In this document: positions 1-11,700 of the stretch, piece by piece
Numbering within the stretch: position 1 is the stretch's first letter
Layout: each line of letters opens with the position of its first letter
NCBI GenBank assembly: GCA_032622095.1
Contig: CP136061.1
Location: 60,591,301-60,655,300, forward strand
Source: Siphonodentalium dalli
Lineage: Eukaryota; Mollusca; Scaphopoda; Gadilida; Siphonodentaliidae
DNA length: 64,000 bases
Direction: 5' to 3'
Program-made: the position numbers and the translations under genes
Notes under the pieces: generated by a model
Database searches by the model: none
Told to the model about the DNA's origin: nothing
What the model saw: only the letters and a program-made list of their open reading frames with translations

Positions 1-112
1 TTTCATGACACTCTACGAGTCTACATATCATTTGTCCCCTTGTTTCAATTTTCACCGACCAGATTGCAACCATTTTGGGTATATAGTTAACTATTTAGTT
101 AAATTAACTAAT

Positions 113-367
113 AGTTTCCTTTTAAGACATCCGTGACCAACGGGACCTATCTAATAAGATTCACAGGCTAAAATTACCAATATGTACACATTTTCAGCTC
201 CGTTGGTCCAACCGATTGGTCGCCTCCAGCCAATATATATATAATATAATTATTATAGTGTCCATTTTAAGACAGAGACGAACGGAACCTATTTCATAAT
301 GCTCCCCGGGTCAAATTACCCCTATATGAACATTTCAGCCCCGATGGTCCAGCCGTTTGGTTGCTTA
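113..367. repeat. Two divergent copies of a dispersed repeat (about 110-115 bp each)
   Basis: The segments 113-227 and 259-367 align along their length: each has ccttttaagaca or cattttaagaca, an acgggacctat/acggaacctat block, and a ttcagc-ccg-tggtcca-ccg stretch. A related style (cctttatagactcgaa...gctcaaactt) occurs near 56840 and 57230. There is no coding content. Confidence 0.6.
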
Positions 368-400
368 CCGGACAAACAAACATACAAACAAAATTGAATT

Positions 401-1719
401 TTATTGGTATATATATATATATATTTACGTTCATACATGCATTCACGCTGTGAACGTTTAACATTTGATTTGTTTTTTCCCCAATTAAAAGTATAGCACC
501 AACTGATCAAGTATTTCTGATTAGTTTCAGTGATTGCCATGCGACCATAATTCATAGTGCTCGATTACTCGTATGTTTTGCTTGTTACTTGTCAGAGTGT
601 CCTTGTGTTTTACTGGCATCAAGGCTTATATTGTGTATTGTGGTCTGTGCTGGAGATACTGATGAAATAATGCAGCTAAGTTGATCATCTGAAATTCAGT
701 TATTTCATTGGCCGGATGATAGGATACATCTAAATAATTTGCGACGTGTTGGAGTGGGTCAACTTTGTGTGGACGGAAGTGAACGCTGATTTGCGGGAAA
801 CTGTTGTAAACAAAATCCGCTCACATCAGACTTACTACGGTACATTATTATATTGTCATGTTTTCCTTCAACTGCGTAAAAAATCTCAGCCCGGGTGCCT
901 ACATGCCTCGACGAGCAGTGTCTTCCGCTACATTTTCTTATTATTGGTTTCAGTGTCATTTCTGGTTCTCTCGTAAATGAAGATTGCTTAATTAAGATTT
1001 GAGTTCCACGCATAAATATATATAAACTATTTGATTTGAAGTAGTCTGACCCATGATATTTCGGACGTTCAATCCAGTTAACATATTTTGAAACTTGGCT
1101 TGTATTCGCCGAGCGCCGGCTTTGGGTCTGGGCTTTTAATCACAACTGGAATAGCAAGCTGCAAAACAGAGTTCAGCCCCCTCGCTACACGATAGTCCTG
1201 CGTAGGGGACTGGACCCTACATGGGCTTGCTGAAATAGCAAATAGGTGAGGACAAGAAAACCATAATCAGAAAAGGTAACGCCCTCAAGATCATATTATT
1301 AGCCATAAATATAAATTATAGTATAAAATATATTGGTTACATGAATTCACCCCATCAGAATTCCGTTAAAACAACTAATCTTTCGAATTATTACAAACAA
1401 ATACGGCTAATTACTGCAGGTTTCTCATTCACCACACCATAAAGCTTCTAAATGCGGATAACAAATCGGAGGTATTGTGTTCCCGCCAAGAGTGCATGGT
1501 CCAGCCATTGTTCATACCTAAAGATCGAAAGCAATTAACGCGGTCATAATTATTACATACTGCAACTTTAATACCATCACAACACAACCATCAGTGGGCT
1601 GCGGAACGAAAAATATCTATAAAAGTTGAAATATAAGACTTACAAATTATCTTTTAAATTTCTTTTATTGGTAACTGACATAGCTTGTCACAAACCAAAA
1701 ATCAACATTATTGACATTT
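401..1719. other. No recognisable gene
   Basis: Short open frames here (746-976 plus; 759-1013 minus) overlap each other on opposite strands and resemble no family I know. A possible terminal exon at 1429-1517 (minus) is discussed under rejected items. This stretch lies where the 3' end of the NACHT-WD gene might fall, but no convincing polyadenylation signal was seen. Confidence 0.5.
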
Positions 1720-1866
1720 AAGAAATAAATACACGGTGTAGAGGTGTGTATGGTCAAGTTGTACCACAAAAAACGGATTGTAGGACGACGCGTAGCGGAG
1801 TCCTACAATCAGTCTTTTGTGGTACAACTTGACCATACACACCGATACACCGTGTATTTATTTCTT
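1720..1866. repeat. Foldback (hairpin) MITE
   Basis: The sequence agaaataaatacacggtgta at the left pairs with tacaccgtgtatttatttct at the right. The arms of about 65 bp include gtatggtcaagttgtaccac and its complement, around a short loop near 1790. A related shorter hairpin sharing the ttgtggtacaa core lies at 2628-2672. Confidence 0.8.
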
Positions 1867-2627
1867 TTGTAATACGACTGAAAGTTTATGGTCACAATTC
1901 GACTGAATAGTCAACGAAATCCTGCGCTTTTTCGGTCTCAGGTGAGAAAACATTTCGTGGTGTAATTCGTATTGGGCGTACTCGATTTCTTTGCATGGAG
2001 TACTCTGGTAATGTCTTGTCTTGTTATGAAATTCCCCCGTTGACTTTTCGAGGCACCTCTTCTAGAAATAATCGTTGTGATTGGCTAAAAAAACGATGTG
2101 TTTTCAGCGGCGCCCGTGCGTTTCATTTAAATTGTACAGGAAATACGATTGGGTCATTTCTGTTTTGAACGTTGTTGGGACAACATGAATATGATCATCG
2201 ACTATGGACCATTTTCCTTACACAAAGCGATCTAAATGATCTAGTTTACTAAACTAATCTTATTCCCCTTCTGTACTGGTGAACAAACGCTTTCATTTTC
2301 AACTTGATTCCGAAATATCGAATATGATCGAGATTCGAATCGACGAATGCACAGCCCGGCCCCATGGATTTATTTTGTCATTTAATATACTTATTAAGTA
2401 ACTTTCTTTGGTCGTAACATATATCAATATACCATAACATCATTTGGACCATATTCATTGGCAACAAAACTGGTTTCAAGCGACAAATCGCTAGAAAATT
2501 CGCAAGATTGTCAAGATGTAGAAAAATTCAAAGGGATACGGGTGTGGGTGTACTCCGTTGATGCCCCGTTTGCGCGGAGTTAGAAAAGACGGGAAAAGTC
2601 GCGTGCGGCGATCTGAATAAACCGATT
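1867..2627. other. Non-coding sequence, no feature seen
   Basis: I see no exon, tandem repeat or long inverted repeat here. All frames are interrupted. Confidence 0.5.
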
Positions 2628-2672
2628 TTTTTCGTGGTACAATTGGAAAAAGTAGAATTGTACCACAAAACT
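2628..2672. repeat. Short hairpin
   Basis: Arms tcgtggtacaatt and aattgtaccacaa flank an 11-bp loop. It shares its core with the hairpin at 1720-1866, suggesting the same MITE family. Confidence 0.55.
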
Positions 2673-2802
2673 GGAACGAGATAGCCATGGTAACTCGGGC
2701 CACTGGCCAATCAGGACATGGCTTTTAAGCATAGTTATGCAGGGTCGTAGTACAAAATAATGTAAAGGACAATAAACGAAATTGAAATTCCCAACTACAC
2801 CG

Positions 2803-2904
2803 TTTATCGGTGACCGGCCTCCTGATCGCGCAGTTCGACTTTTAAACTAATAAACCGGTGACCGGCCTCCTGGTCACGCAGTCCGACTTTAAACTAATAA
2901 ACCG
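2803..2904. repeat. Tandem duplication, 48-bp unit, two copies
   Basis: The block cggtgaccggcctcctg followed by an actttaaactaataaacc tail occurs twice, offset by 48 bp (2808 and 2856), with a few substitutions. Confidence 0.75.
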
Positions 2905-3339
2905 GAAAAACCATAAAACATACATGGGACCACGGAATTTTATAATTTGGGCCACAGTATACACGCGGGCGTGCTAATAAAAACAAACGAAGAGCGCACA
3001 AACCATCAGGGACGTGGCTAGAGGGTCTCCGTTAGGGGGTGTCCACTTTGGGAAATTCCAATTGCACTCCCCATGAATCTGACCAAAAGTTTTGCATAAT
3101 TCCATTTGCACCCCCCCCCCCTGCACCTCAATCTTCATAAACCATGGTTCTATATACCCGGCTACAGTAGAAAATTCAGATATTTGAACCTGAAATTTGC
3201 ATAAATCCTAACATATAGTGGCCCAACTCCAGACAAATGCACACGGCTACGGACAAGAGACCAGGACCATGCTTGTTCGGCCCGATGTGAGAAAATTTTG
3301 AAAACTAAACAAGAAAATCGCCAAATCCTGGCATCTAGA

Positions 3340-4060
3340 CTGGCCTCAAGCTTTCCTAGTGTTTGGAAATTTCCAACCTTATACGCTTAGGTTGGAATAA
3401 AAATCTCCAACTGATGACCATTTTCAGTCCACAATTTTGACCAAATGTAGTAAAATATTGTTTTCTTAAACTAATTAGCAGTATTTTTTTATTGGCCAGT
3501 GGAGGGACCATGAAACACCTGGTCGACAATGGTTCGGCCCGGTGTGCGAAAATTTTGAAATCTGAACAAGAAAATTGCAAAATCCTAGCATCTAGACAAG
3601 CCTCAAACCTTCCTAGAGTTGAACATTTCAAACCTGACACCCCCACTGAGGGTGGAAATTTTCCAACTGATGACAATTCCAATGACCATGTTGACCAAAT
3701 GTACGACAATATTGTTTTCTTAAATTAACTAGCAGTTTTTTACTGGCCACGGGGGAGGGACTAGGACACAAGGTTTCAAGTGTTGGAAATTTCCAACCTG
3801 ACACGCCCCTAAGGTTGGATAATTTCCAATTGATGGCCATGTCAGTCAAAACTTTTGACCAAAAGTAGGAAAATATGCAAATATTGCCCCAAAAACAATA
3901 AATTCCCCTAATAAATTGTTTGAAAATCGAACTACAAGAACATTTTAAACCTATTGTTGGTGTGAAATTTCCAACTGATGTTGTGGTAGGTATGAATTTT
4001 CCAACTGTTGAAAATTTTGACCAAAGTTGGGGGGTGGGGGGTGAGACACCCCCAAAAAAC
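3340..4060. repeat. Degenerate tandem repeats (ttccaacctgacac...ccaactgatg)
   Basis: At least four divergent copies carry the order tggaaatttccaacc, a short C-rich stretch, aaatttccaactgatg, a ttttgaccaaa block and the start of the next copy (near 3360, 3620, 3790 and 3960). Open frames on both strands here (for example 3628-4233 minus) are by-products of the repeats. The 2905-3339 stretch before it has only a C-run at about 3111-3121. Confidence 0.65.
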
Positions 4061-4084
4061 CCCTGTCGCCACGTCTCTGCAAGC

Positions 4085-4098
4085 CATAAAGTTAATGT
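4085..4098 (+). repeat. Left target-site duplication of the SINE multimer
   Basis: The 14-mer cataaagttaatgt occurs here and again at 5379-5392, directly bordering the SINE array. The length fits LINE-type (target-primed) insertion. Confidence 0.8.
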
Positions 4099-5378
4099 AT
4101 AGTGCGACGTCGGAATACAGCGGCCATTCGAGCTTCCTTTTTTGGGGTTGCTTCGGTTGCCGTGTGGTATTGTCGTCGGACTTTGAGTCGCAAGGCGCGC
4201 TCGCCGTCGGGCCGGGGTTCGTATCCCACCCAATCTAAAAAAAATTGCATTGTCTCAAAAATCAAATTTGCTTCTAAAAATAGGCGCCTGGTGTGTTGTA
4301 TGGTCCCAAGCATGTTCTAAGAGAAATGCTCGCCATGTTTCGGAGGCATAAAATATATAACATTGCTGCTGTGCCATACCTCCTATATACATATATATAG
4401 AGACCTTAAAATGTGAATATAGTGTCCTAAGTGCGACGTCGGAATACAGCGGCCAGTCGAGCTTCCTTTTTTGGGGTTGCTTCGGTGGCCGTGTGGTATT
4501 GACGTCGGACTTTGAGTCGCAAGGCGCGCTCGCCGTCGGGCCGGGGTTCGTATCCCACCCAATCTAACAAAATTTGCATTGTCTCAAAAATCAAATTTGC
4601 TTCTAAAAATAGGCGCCTGGTGTGTTGTATAGTCCCAAGCATGTTCTAAGAGCAATGCTCGCCATGTTTCGGAGGCATAAAATATATAACATTGCTGCTG
4701 TGCCATACCTCCTATATACATATATATAGAGACCTTAAAATGTGAATATAGTGTCCTAAGTGCGACGCCAGAATACAGCGGCCATTCGAGCTTCCTTTTT
4801 TGGGGTTGCTTCGGTGGCCGTGTGGTATTGACGTCGGACTTTGAGTCGCAAGGCGCGCTCGCCGTCGGGCCGGGGTTCGTATCCCACCCAATCTCAAAAA
4901 TATTTGCATTGTCTCAAAAATCAAATTTGCTTCTAAAAATAGGCGCCTGGTGTGTTGTATAGTCCCAAGCATGTTCTAAGAGCAATGCTCGCCATGTTTC
5001 GGAGGCATAAAATATATAACATTGCTGCTGTGCCATACCTCCTATATACATATATATAGAGACCTTAAAATGTGAATATAGTGTCCTAAGTGCGACGTCG
5101 GAATACAGCGGCCATTCGAGCTTCCCTTTTTTGGGGTTGCTTCGGTGGCCGTGTGGTATTGACGTCGGACTTTGAGTCGCAAGGCGCGCTCGCCGTCGGG
5201 CCGGGGTTCGTATCCCACCCAATCTAAAAAAAATTGCATTGTCTCAAAAATCAAATTTGCTTCTAATAATAGGCGCCTGGTGTGTTGTATAGTCCCAAGC
5301 ATGTTCTAAGAGCAATGCTCGCCATGTTTCGGAGGCATAAAATATATAACATTGCTGCTGTGCCATACCTCCTATATA
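4099..5378. mobile_element. Tandem multimer of a tRNA-derived SINE, about four 329-bp copies
   Basis: Copies start at about 4101, 4430, 4759 and 5089 (period 329-330 bp); the last is cut short by about 40 bp. Each carries an RNA polymerase III type tRNA head on the plus strand: an A-box-like tggccgtgtgg, an anticodon-arm-like ggactttgagtcg and a B box ggttcgtatcc. A 3' body with ctcaaaaatcaaatttgctt follows. The copies are nearly identical. Copy 1 has ttgccgtgtgg in its A box and so is slightly decayed. The whole array is flanked by a 14-bp direct repeat. Minus-strand open frames over it are not genes. Confidence 0.85.
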
Positions 5379-5392
5379 CATAAAGTTAATGT
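5379..5392 (+). repeat. Right target-site duplication of the SINE multimer
   Basis: This is an exact second copy of cataaagttaatgt, directly after the truncated last SINE unit. Confidence 0.8.
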
Positions 5393-5603
5393 TTTAAGAC
5401 ATCCTCAGATACGTACACTGGTATATTTGTATTGTGTGGATGATAGGTTTAGTTGAATTTAAGGACATTTTAAGGGCATGCAAAGGTTGTTTTAAAAAGT
5501 ATTTTCAAGGACTGACATCTATTTCAGCAATCTCAAAGAGTGGGCCCAAATTTAAGAACTTTTCAATGGGCGTACGAAAGCTGTATACAGACCTTTATAT
5601 TAC

Positions 5604-5708
5604 CTATCCGAGTCTCACAATTGTTGGTTTTCATGATTTGTTTGACGTTGTCATCACTGATGTCATAAAGTTTCAGGTTGTGCCCGGCCCTTGATACTGT
5701 CAGCACAC
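5604..5708 (-). CDS. Candidate exon 24, WD40 repeat
   Basis: The acceptor is TTATTTTGTCAG and the donor is ATAG|GTAATA. Read from the third base, the segment gives VLTVSRAGHNLKLYDISDDN then VKQIMKTNNCETRI, a convincing WD40 strand set. It needs a donor exon ending in phase 1, whereas exon 22 ends in phase 0, so at least one exon between 5709 and 7391 is missing or is the weak one at 5877-5991. A plus-strand open frame over the same place (5434-5694) is judged a shadow. Confidence 0.65.
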
Positions 5709-8700
5709 CTGACAAAATAAATTACAACCCAACTCGTTTTTTGTAAGGTCAAACAAGAGTAACGTTGGGCCGTGGCTAATTATTTTTTGTGAATCAAATT
5801 TATCAAACTCGTTTCATAAAATCTTATATCCCAACATAACTAGTTGGAGATCCTCTATATACCAGTCAACAGTTACATTGCATTCTATTGTACTCAAAGG
5901 ATGTGTTTTGCATGACTTGACGATTTGGTGAGACAATCAAGGACATAAAGAACATTTTAAAATGTGCAATCACTGTGATCTCAGTATATTTCTGAATTTT
6001 CAATGTTTATAACTGCAGGTTCGAACAAGTTAATAAATATGAAACACATTAAATAAAAGGTCGGCCGACCACAGTGTCCCCGACAACGTGGCAAGTCGAT
6101 GCCGCTTTGTTAAAGAAATTAAAAAAAAATGTTGAATTGTTCTAAGTCGAAAGGGTTAATAATTCCCCGTTAAAAATAATTTTTCCGTCATCTATATACA
6201 TGTTGCACATCTCCAATCTGTGGGTAACAATACTCTGAAGTTTCAAATATCTACGATCAAAACTGTAGGAGGAGTTAATTACACCATGAAGGTACCCTCA
6301 TACAGAAAATTAAAAAAAAAAAAATTCAAAGTCGAAAAGCCCATAACTGAGAAAACTCATCGGATCAAACTCAACTTCGAACTTGACCTGTATTTTGATA
6401 TAAATTTCAATTGAACAGTCCGAACTTGAGTTATCATCCGGAAACCAAAGAAAAAAGAAGTAAAATTGAATTTTCTAAGTCGAAAAAAGTCCATAACTCA
6501 AGGAAAAATCATCGGATCAAACTCAAATTCGAACTTGACCTGTATCTTGATATGACTGATCCACATAAAAACGGTATTTGCAATTAAAGGATCCAAACTT
6601 GAGATATCATTCGGAAACCGATAAAGTGAGAAATTTTCTAAGTAAAAAAAAAATTGAAAAAAGGGAAATAACTCCATAAAAGAACATCGAATCAAACCCA
6701 GAATTGCAAAGCACATGTGTTCTTGGTTGAGACACCTACTTACCAAGTTTCAATCAAATCGGATGATCATTACTGGAGTTATAACTCCGGGCGGACGGAC
6801 GCACGGAAGACGGACGGACGGAGCTGATTACAAAAGTCCCCCGAAAATAAATTTTACAGGGGACAAAAAAAAACAGAACAAAAACATGCATTTACAAAAA
6901 ACACTTCGTTGAGCGCGTCTCCAACGACATGTGAACAAATCATTGCACAGTATAAATAACCAAAGCATGTATAACAAAGCATTGTACAGTATAAATAACC
7001 AAAGGATGTGGTACATTAAAGGGTTATGTTATCGTGTAGATATTTGTCATAAATCTTCGATAAATGGGGTGGGTCTATGAAAATATACTGGATTTTTTTT
7101 GGAAAAATACAAACAATAGGGGTGGTGGGTGCCAAGATGGGTAAAAATTTAAAAAGCGCCTACGTGTCCGGAACTTTTTTCGCCTTCCCATGATTCAATG
7201 CGTCATTTTGTGACATATAATCTTGGTAGAAAGATTGTTCAGGTTGACAATCGGAAAAATTCAAAAGTGAATATGTAGTATTACAAACCACCATGTGGCT
7301 TTAATGATGAATAAAATACGTTGGATAACAAATTTAAATCTTTCTTACCATTTGTTTTCCTGAGATAGACAAGCCTGGATCTGTTGTAAACCTTTCCCTG
7401 GAACGATCGAACAATTTTCCCAGTTCGAAGGTCAATGAGCTTGATTTTCGGAAGAACGGTTACTATTGCAAGAAAGTTATCCACAGGTAAAATATTCAGT
7501 ATTAATTTGCTCTGGAATAAAAGGGTGCAGATATATGAATAAAATTATGCCAATTAAAAATGGTATCCCTGTCAAAGATATCTGGCCCACTTAACTATGT
7601 GGTATATTCCTATTCTCAGTAGAAAAGGTTAACAAACCTAGTCAACAAACCTACCGTTGAAAACGGTACGAAAATTCAATGGTACGTTCTTTTATTCATG
7701 GTCCGTGACTACATTTTTTGGTAATCCCAATAGGTGGATTATTATCCTTCATGGACCACGTGATCTCCATTTTACGGTAGGTCATTCTTCCTTTCTACTC
7801 CTGGAAGAAAAGTTTGACAAAATTTATTTCCACAACATTATTCCATTTGATTATTATTGTTGTTATTTGTGAAATTGACAATGAACTCGCGTATTTATAC
7901 TATCGCGTTTCATCTAAGTGTCGGCGCACACGATCCCGATTGTCCCCGATTTATCTGGCTGCCGGATAAATCGGGGACAACCAGGATTGTGTGCGCCTAA
8001 CTTCGGAGCGGTTTTTGTCGGATCCGATTTAATCGGACCGATCAAACTGAGTTTGATTTCATCAGGAAAATCCGGCTCGTGACGATGGCAACGCGCGTGT
8101 TTTGCATGACACACGACCGATCGTCACATGACCAAGACCTCATTCAAAATGTCGGAATAGTTAGCGGCGACCGCTATTCGAAATTAAATCAAGAATTCGG
8201 ATCGATCGACAAGGAACAACGGCTGGTAGACCTGTGGGCCGAAAATGAGTGCCTGTATACTAATCGCAACAAGAGGGCGGCAGCAGCAGACTGCTGCGGA
8301 AAGGTCTATTATGCCAATTTACGGCTATTGCTCGTGACCTCAATATATTATTAATATATTTTTTAATTTTATTATTAATAAATATTAGTCTTTAGAAATA
8401 CATATTAATATAAACCACCACGACTAGCTATAGTAACTGGCTAGATAGGCTGACCACAACAGTGGGCTATATATACTACAGTGACCATAGCATGCATATG
8501 ACCGGAGTGAAAATCCGACTCGTGCGCGCTGACCCCTCGATTTTATCGGACCGGATTTATCCGGGCACAATCGGGATCGTGTGCGCCGACACTAAAGTAT
8601 CGTATCCGGCTTTTCGTGGAAAAAAGTTTCCGTTTCTTTTTCCATATTTTAAAATGGCGGAAAAATGGGTAAATTTTTCTCCACCACAAAAATTGGGAGA

Positions 8701-11700
8701 GCCATTTCGATAACGATTAAAGACGCATATCGCTTATTTATGGCGATAAATATATTTCATAATTTTGCAACTTCTTCTTTTGTAAGTATTAATTGCATGT
8801 ACGCCACGTGCTACTGCTAAGAAATTAATGTTCGCACGAAATTAGGAGACTTAATTCTACAATTGCTCGCGGCGTGCCATTCAAATTATTTCGACACAAG
8901 GACGGTTCTCGTCTTAAGTAAAGTTTAAGAGAGCAATAGTTAGCTTTTGTGCTATAATACACGAGTGCAAATTGCACTTATTACACTTTATCAACACGAT
9001 AAAATATTGTGTTACTGTTCATTGGTTTATTTGGTTATGATATTTGCAAAATTTGCAAAAAGCATTCAACAAGTCAATTGTTTCCTTGCATAGCTTATAT
9101 CCACAGCCAATGCCAATGGTCTACCGCATTTTCTTCATCGCATGTGTATCTGAGATTTTAGCACAGAAAGGACGGCAGATGACACGTGCAATCACTCTCA
9201 ATCCTGTTTCGGGACAAGGATTGCTGTGCAATTGTAAGCCCAGGTGAATCCCCTTTCCCGTAGCCCCCTTGAAGATGCTTCCCCTCATTTCGAGGTTTCC
9301 GCTACTGAGTATGGGCACTAGCGAATAGTGTTCCCCTATCTAGCTTATCAACACGGGCGATAGTTATCATAAACAAGTCCATCACTTCAAGTCGACATCT
9401 CAGGGTCATCACGGGTGGGGGTTCGCCCTGTCCATATTTTATTAATCCCTATATGCGTTCGGTGTCTGCTGGGCTTGAGAGGGGGCAACATTCTCAAGCA
9501 TGTTTCCTCCTTGTTATCCTCCGCCATATCTGTGGGCCTGGTTACTGGCCGCCTTCTGATCAACATCAGCCATTAACCTATCGGGTTTGAATTTGTTCCC
9601 CGACACCGTTCTAGTGGGAGGCAACCTTCTGACCCTGCCCTTCTTAACAACCCGTCGATAGCCAGTTTGGACGGACATAGATCGGGATCAGGACGAGCTG
9701 TCGTTCCACCCCGGGATGAAGAGGCTTTGGACATTCCTTTGGGGGTCATCCATTGCAAGCGAGGATGCGTGAGTCTCATGTAGTTGTTCGGGAGACTCTG
9801 ATGAAGAGGACCTTGGTTTTGCAGAATTTAGCTCCACTCTTTCTCAGTTGTTGCCTGTATCGATGTGGCATCCGGCTCCTGAGTGGTCAAAGTCATTGAT
9901 GGAATAGCGAATATATGTTTACAGATATCTTTTATATATTGTCTGTTATATATTTTACCAGAGTGATTCAACATATTTTAAAACTGAAATACTGTAAATT
10001 TACAAATACAATTCAGTGTAATAGTTATATATATGGGTACAATAAACATGCATAATAGATAACATGGGATACCATTGCAAGTGTGTAGGTATCTACTTGC
10101 TAATCTCAGAAAGTAACTGATTTTCTCTTAACATGATGCACATTACGCAATTCAATAGAATCAATACGTATCCTCATAATCATGAATTTATCCTTGATCA
10201 GCCAGTTGGGTCGACCACTGCAAGCTGAGTTTAATGACACGATTGCCAAATCGTTTGAGAAAGAATTCTGTGACATCAGCCTTTGGTTCTAATAACTATC
10301 GGGCGGTTTCCATTGTCGGTACACAATAAATTTTGTGTGATCGTGATTGGTTCGCATAGTTGACTCATCCAATATACATATACAACACAAGTGAAGTCGG
10401 TGGCCGGGTAGTATAGCATACTGGTCTCTCGTGCTAATGGACCGGGAGTCGAAACGTGGTCAGCGTATTATAACAGAGTCCATTGCTGATCCCTGGGATC
10501 CCCACTAACATTACAATGTTAGGCCTAGGGAGCAATATGTTTATGATGGTGTGTGCTCTTCCTACAGACAGAGCAACAGATTACTGGAAGCTGCTTCCCC
10601 TCATTACGAGATTTCAACTAGCATTGGGTGTAGATAATAGGGATCCGCCCACTAGTTTAGCACTTCAGGGCGATGGTTTTCAAGAACAAGGTGCAATCAT
10701 AGAGGCAACCCATCCATCCCAGAAGGGGTACCTTTTACCATCGACCCGACCGGGACGCCAATCTGCTCCCTTGGGGCATTCCTTGGCACACAAAATGACT
10801 GTGTGCTACTTGACATCAAGCCACATCGTTCGTGGCAACTCGTCCAGGAGTCAGCAAGAAGAGCAAGAGCTGTTGGTGCGGTGTGCCTTGTCCTCTGTGT
10901 GTCACTTCCTACATGCCCTTTGTCCTCTGTTCATGGATGTTCATGCAGCGCAAGTCGAATGCGATACACAGGTTTCTGGGCATTATATATAGTCGAAATT
11001 ACTGTTTCAATAAAGTTTGGTATTTGGCACGAGGTATGTGGATTTATGGACTGCCAAGTAGCTGGGGTTTAAGTCTATTTCCCCCAGTGTCAGGTTTTCG
11101 GCTAAATAAACACATCGACTTCACCTCGGTGGATTATTTTTCTATTACCCGATTAACATCCTATGCATATAACTACTGTCCCTGTTGAATAAAGCTTGAT
11201 GATCGGTACTCATTTAAGTGCCATACCAAGGTTAGATGAAGTTTTACAGGTCAATTACCATGCATGTAAGCATTTATATCCAAATTCAAATTCAATCCCA
11301 ATTGCCGCCCGCATCATTTAGAAAAATAAATTCCCTGAGAAAAGAACTATCTTGTTTATCTGGCCAAAAGTTTGTAAACTAAATAATGCAGTTATTTATG
11401 TCAAATCTTTTGCAACACTGGGTTATTTACATAATGCAGTATATATGTTTCAACGCTGGCCAAATGGAAATTAAACTATGAATAAGCGGGATCACTGAGT
11501 CATGGCCATATTGCATTCATCCCACCCCATTCCGTGGTTTAAGTGCTACATCCAAAGTTCAGGAGGTGAATTCCATATATGGAACTTTTGAATATTCATG
11601 TTTCCATATATGGAGCATTTGAATATTCATGAATTCCATATATGGAATCATGAATATTCAAAAGTTTCATACATGGAATGCACATCCAGAACTTTGACAT

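Noticed and set aside
1429-1517. Possible terminal exon (acceptor ATCTTTAG, phase fits 5604-5708, ends MVW-stop)
   Set aside because: The 28 residues (MNNGWTMHSWREHN...) do not resemble a WD40 blade, there is no polyadenylation signal nearby, and a phase match alone has a one-in-three chance.
4147-4233. Functional tRNA gene in the 329-bp unit
   Set aside because: A and B boxes are recognisable but no acceptor stem or proper T-stem forms, and the same sequence recurs as part of a longer repeat; it is a SINE head.
3628-5302. Long minus-strand open frames over the repeat and SINE array
   Set aside because: They repeat with the 329-bp unit, overlap frames on the other strand, and cover the SINE tRNA head; they are by-products of the repeat.
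5434-5694. 86-codon plus-strand open frame
   Set aside because: It overlaps the WD40-like exon on the minus strand, which has splice sites and family resemblance; the plus frame has none.
10483-10992. 169-codon plus-strand open frame as a gene
   Set aside because: No domain is recognisable, the start matches another repeat copy near 9275, and it follows a SINE-like head directly.
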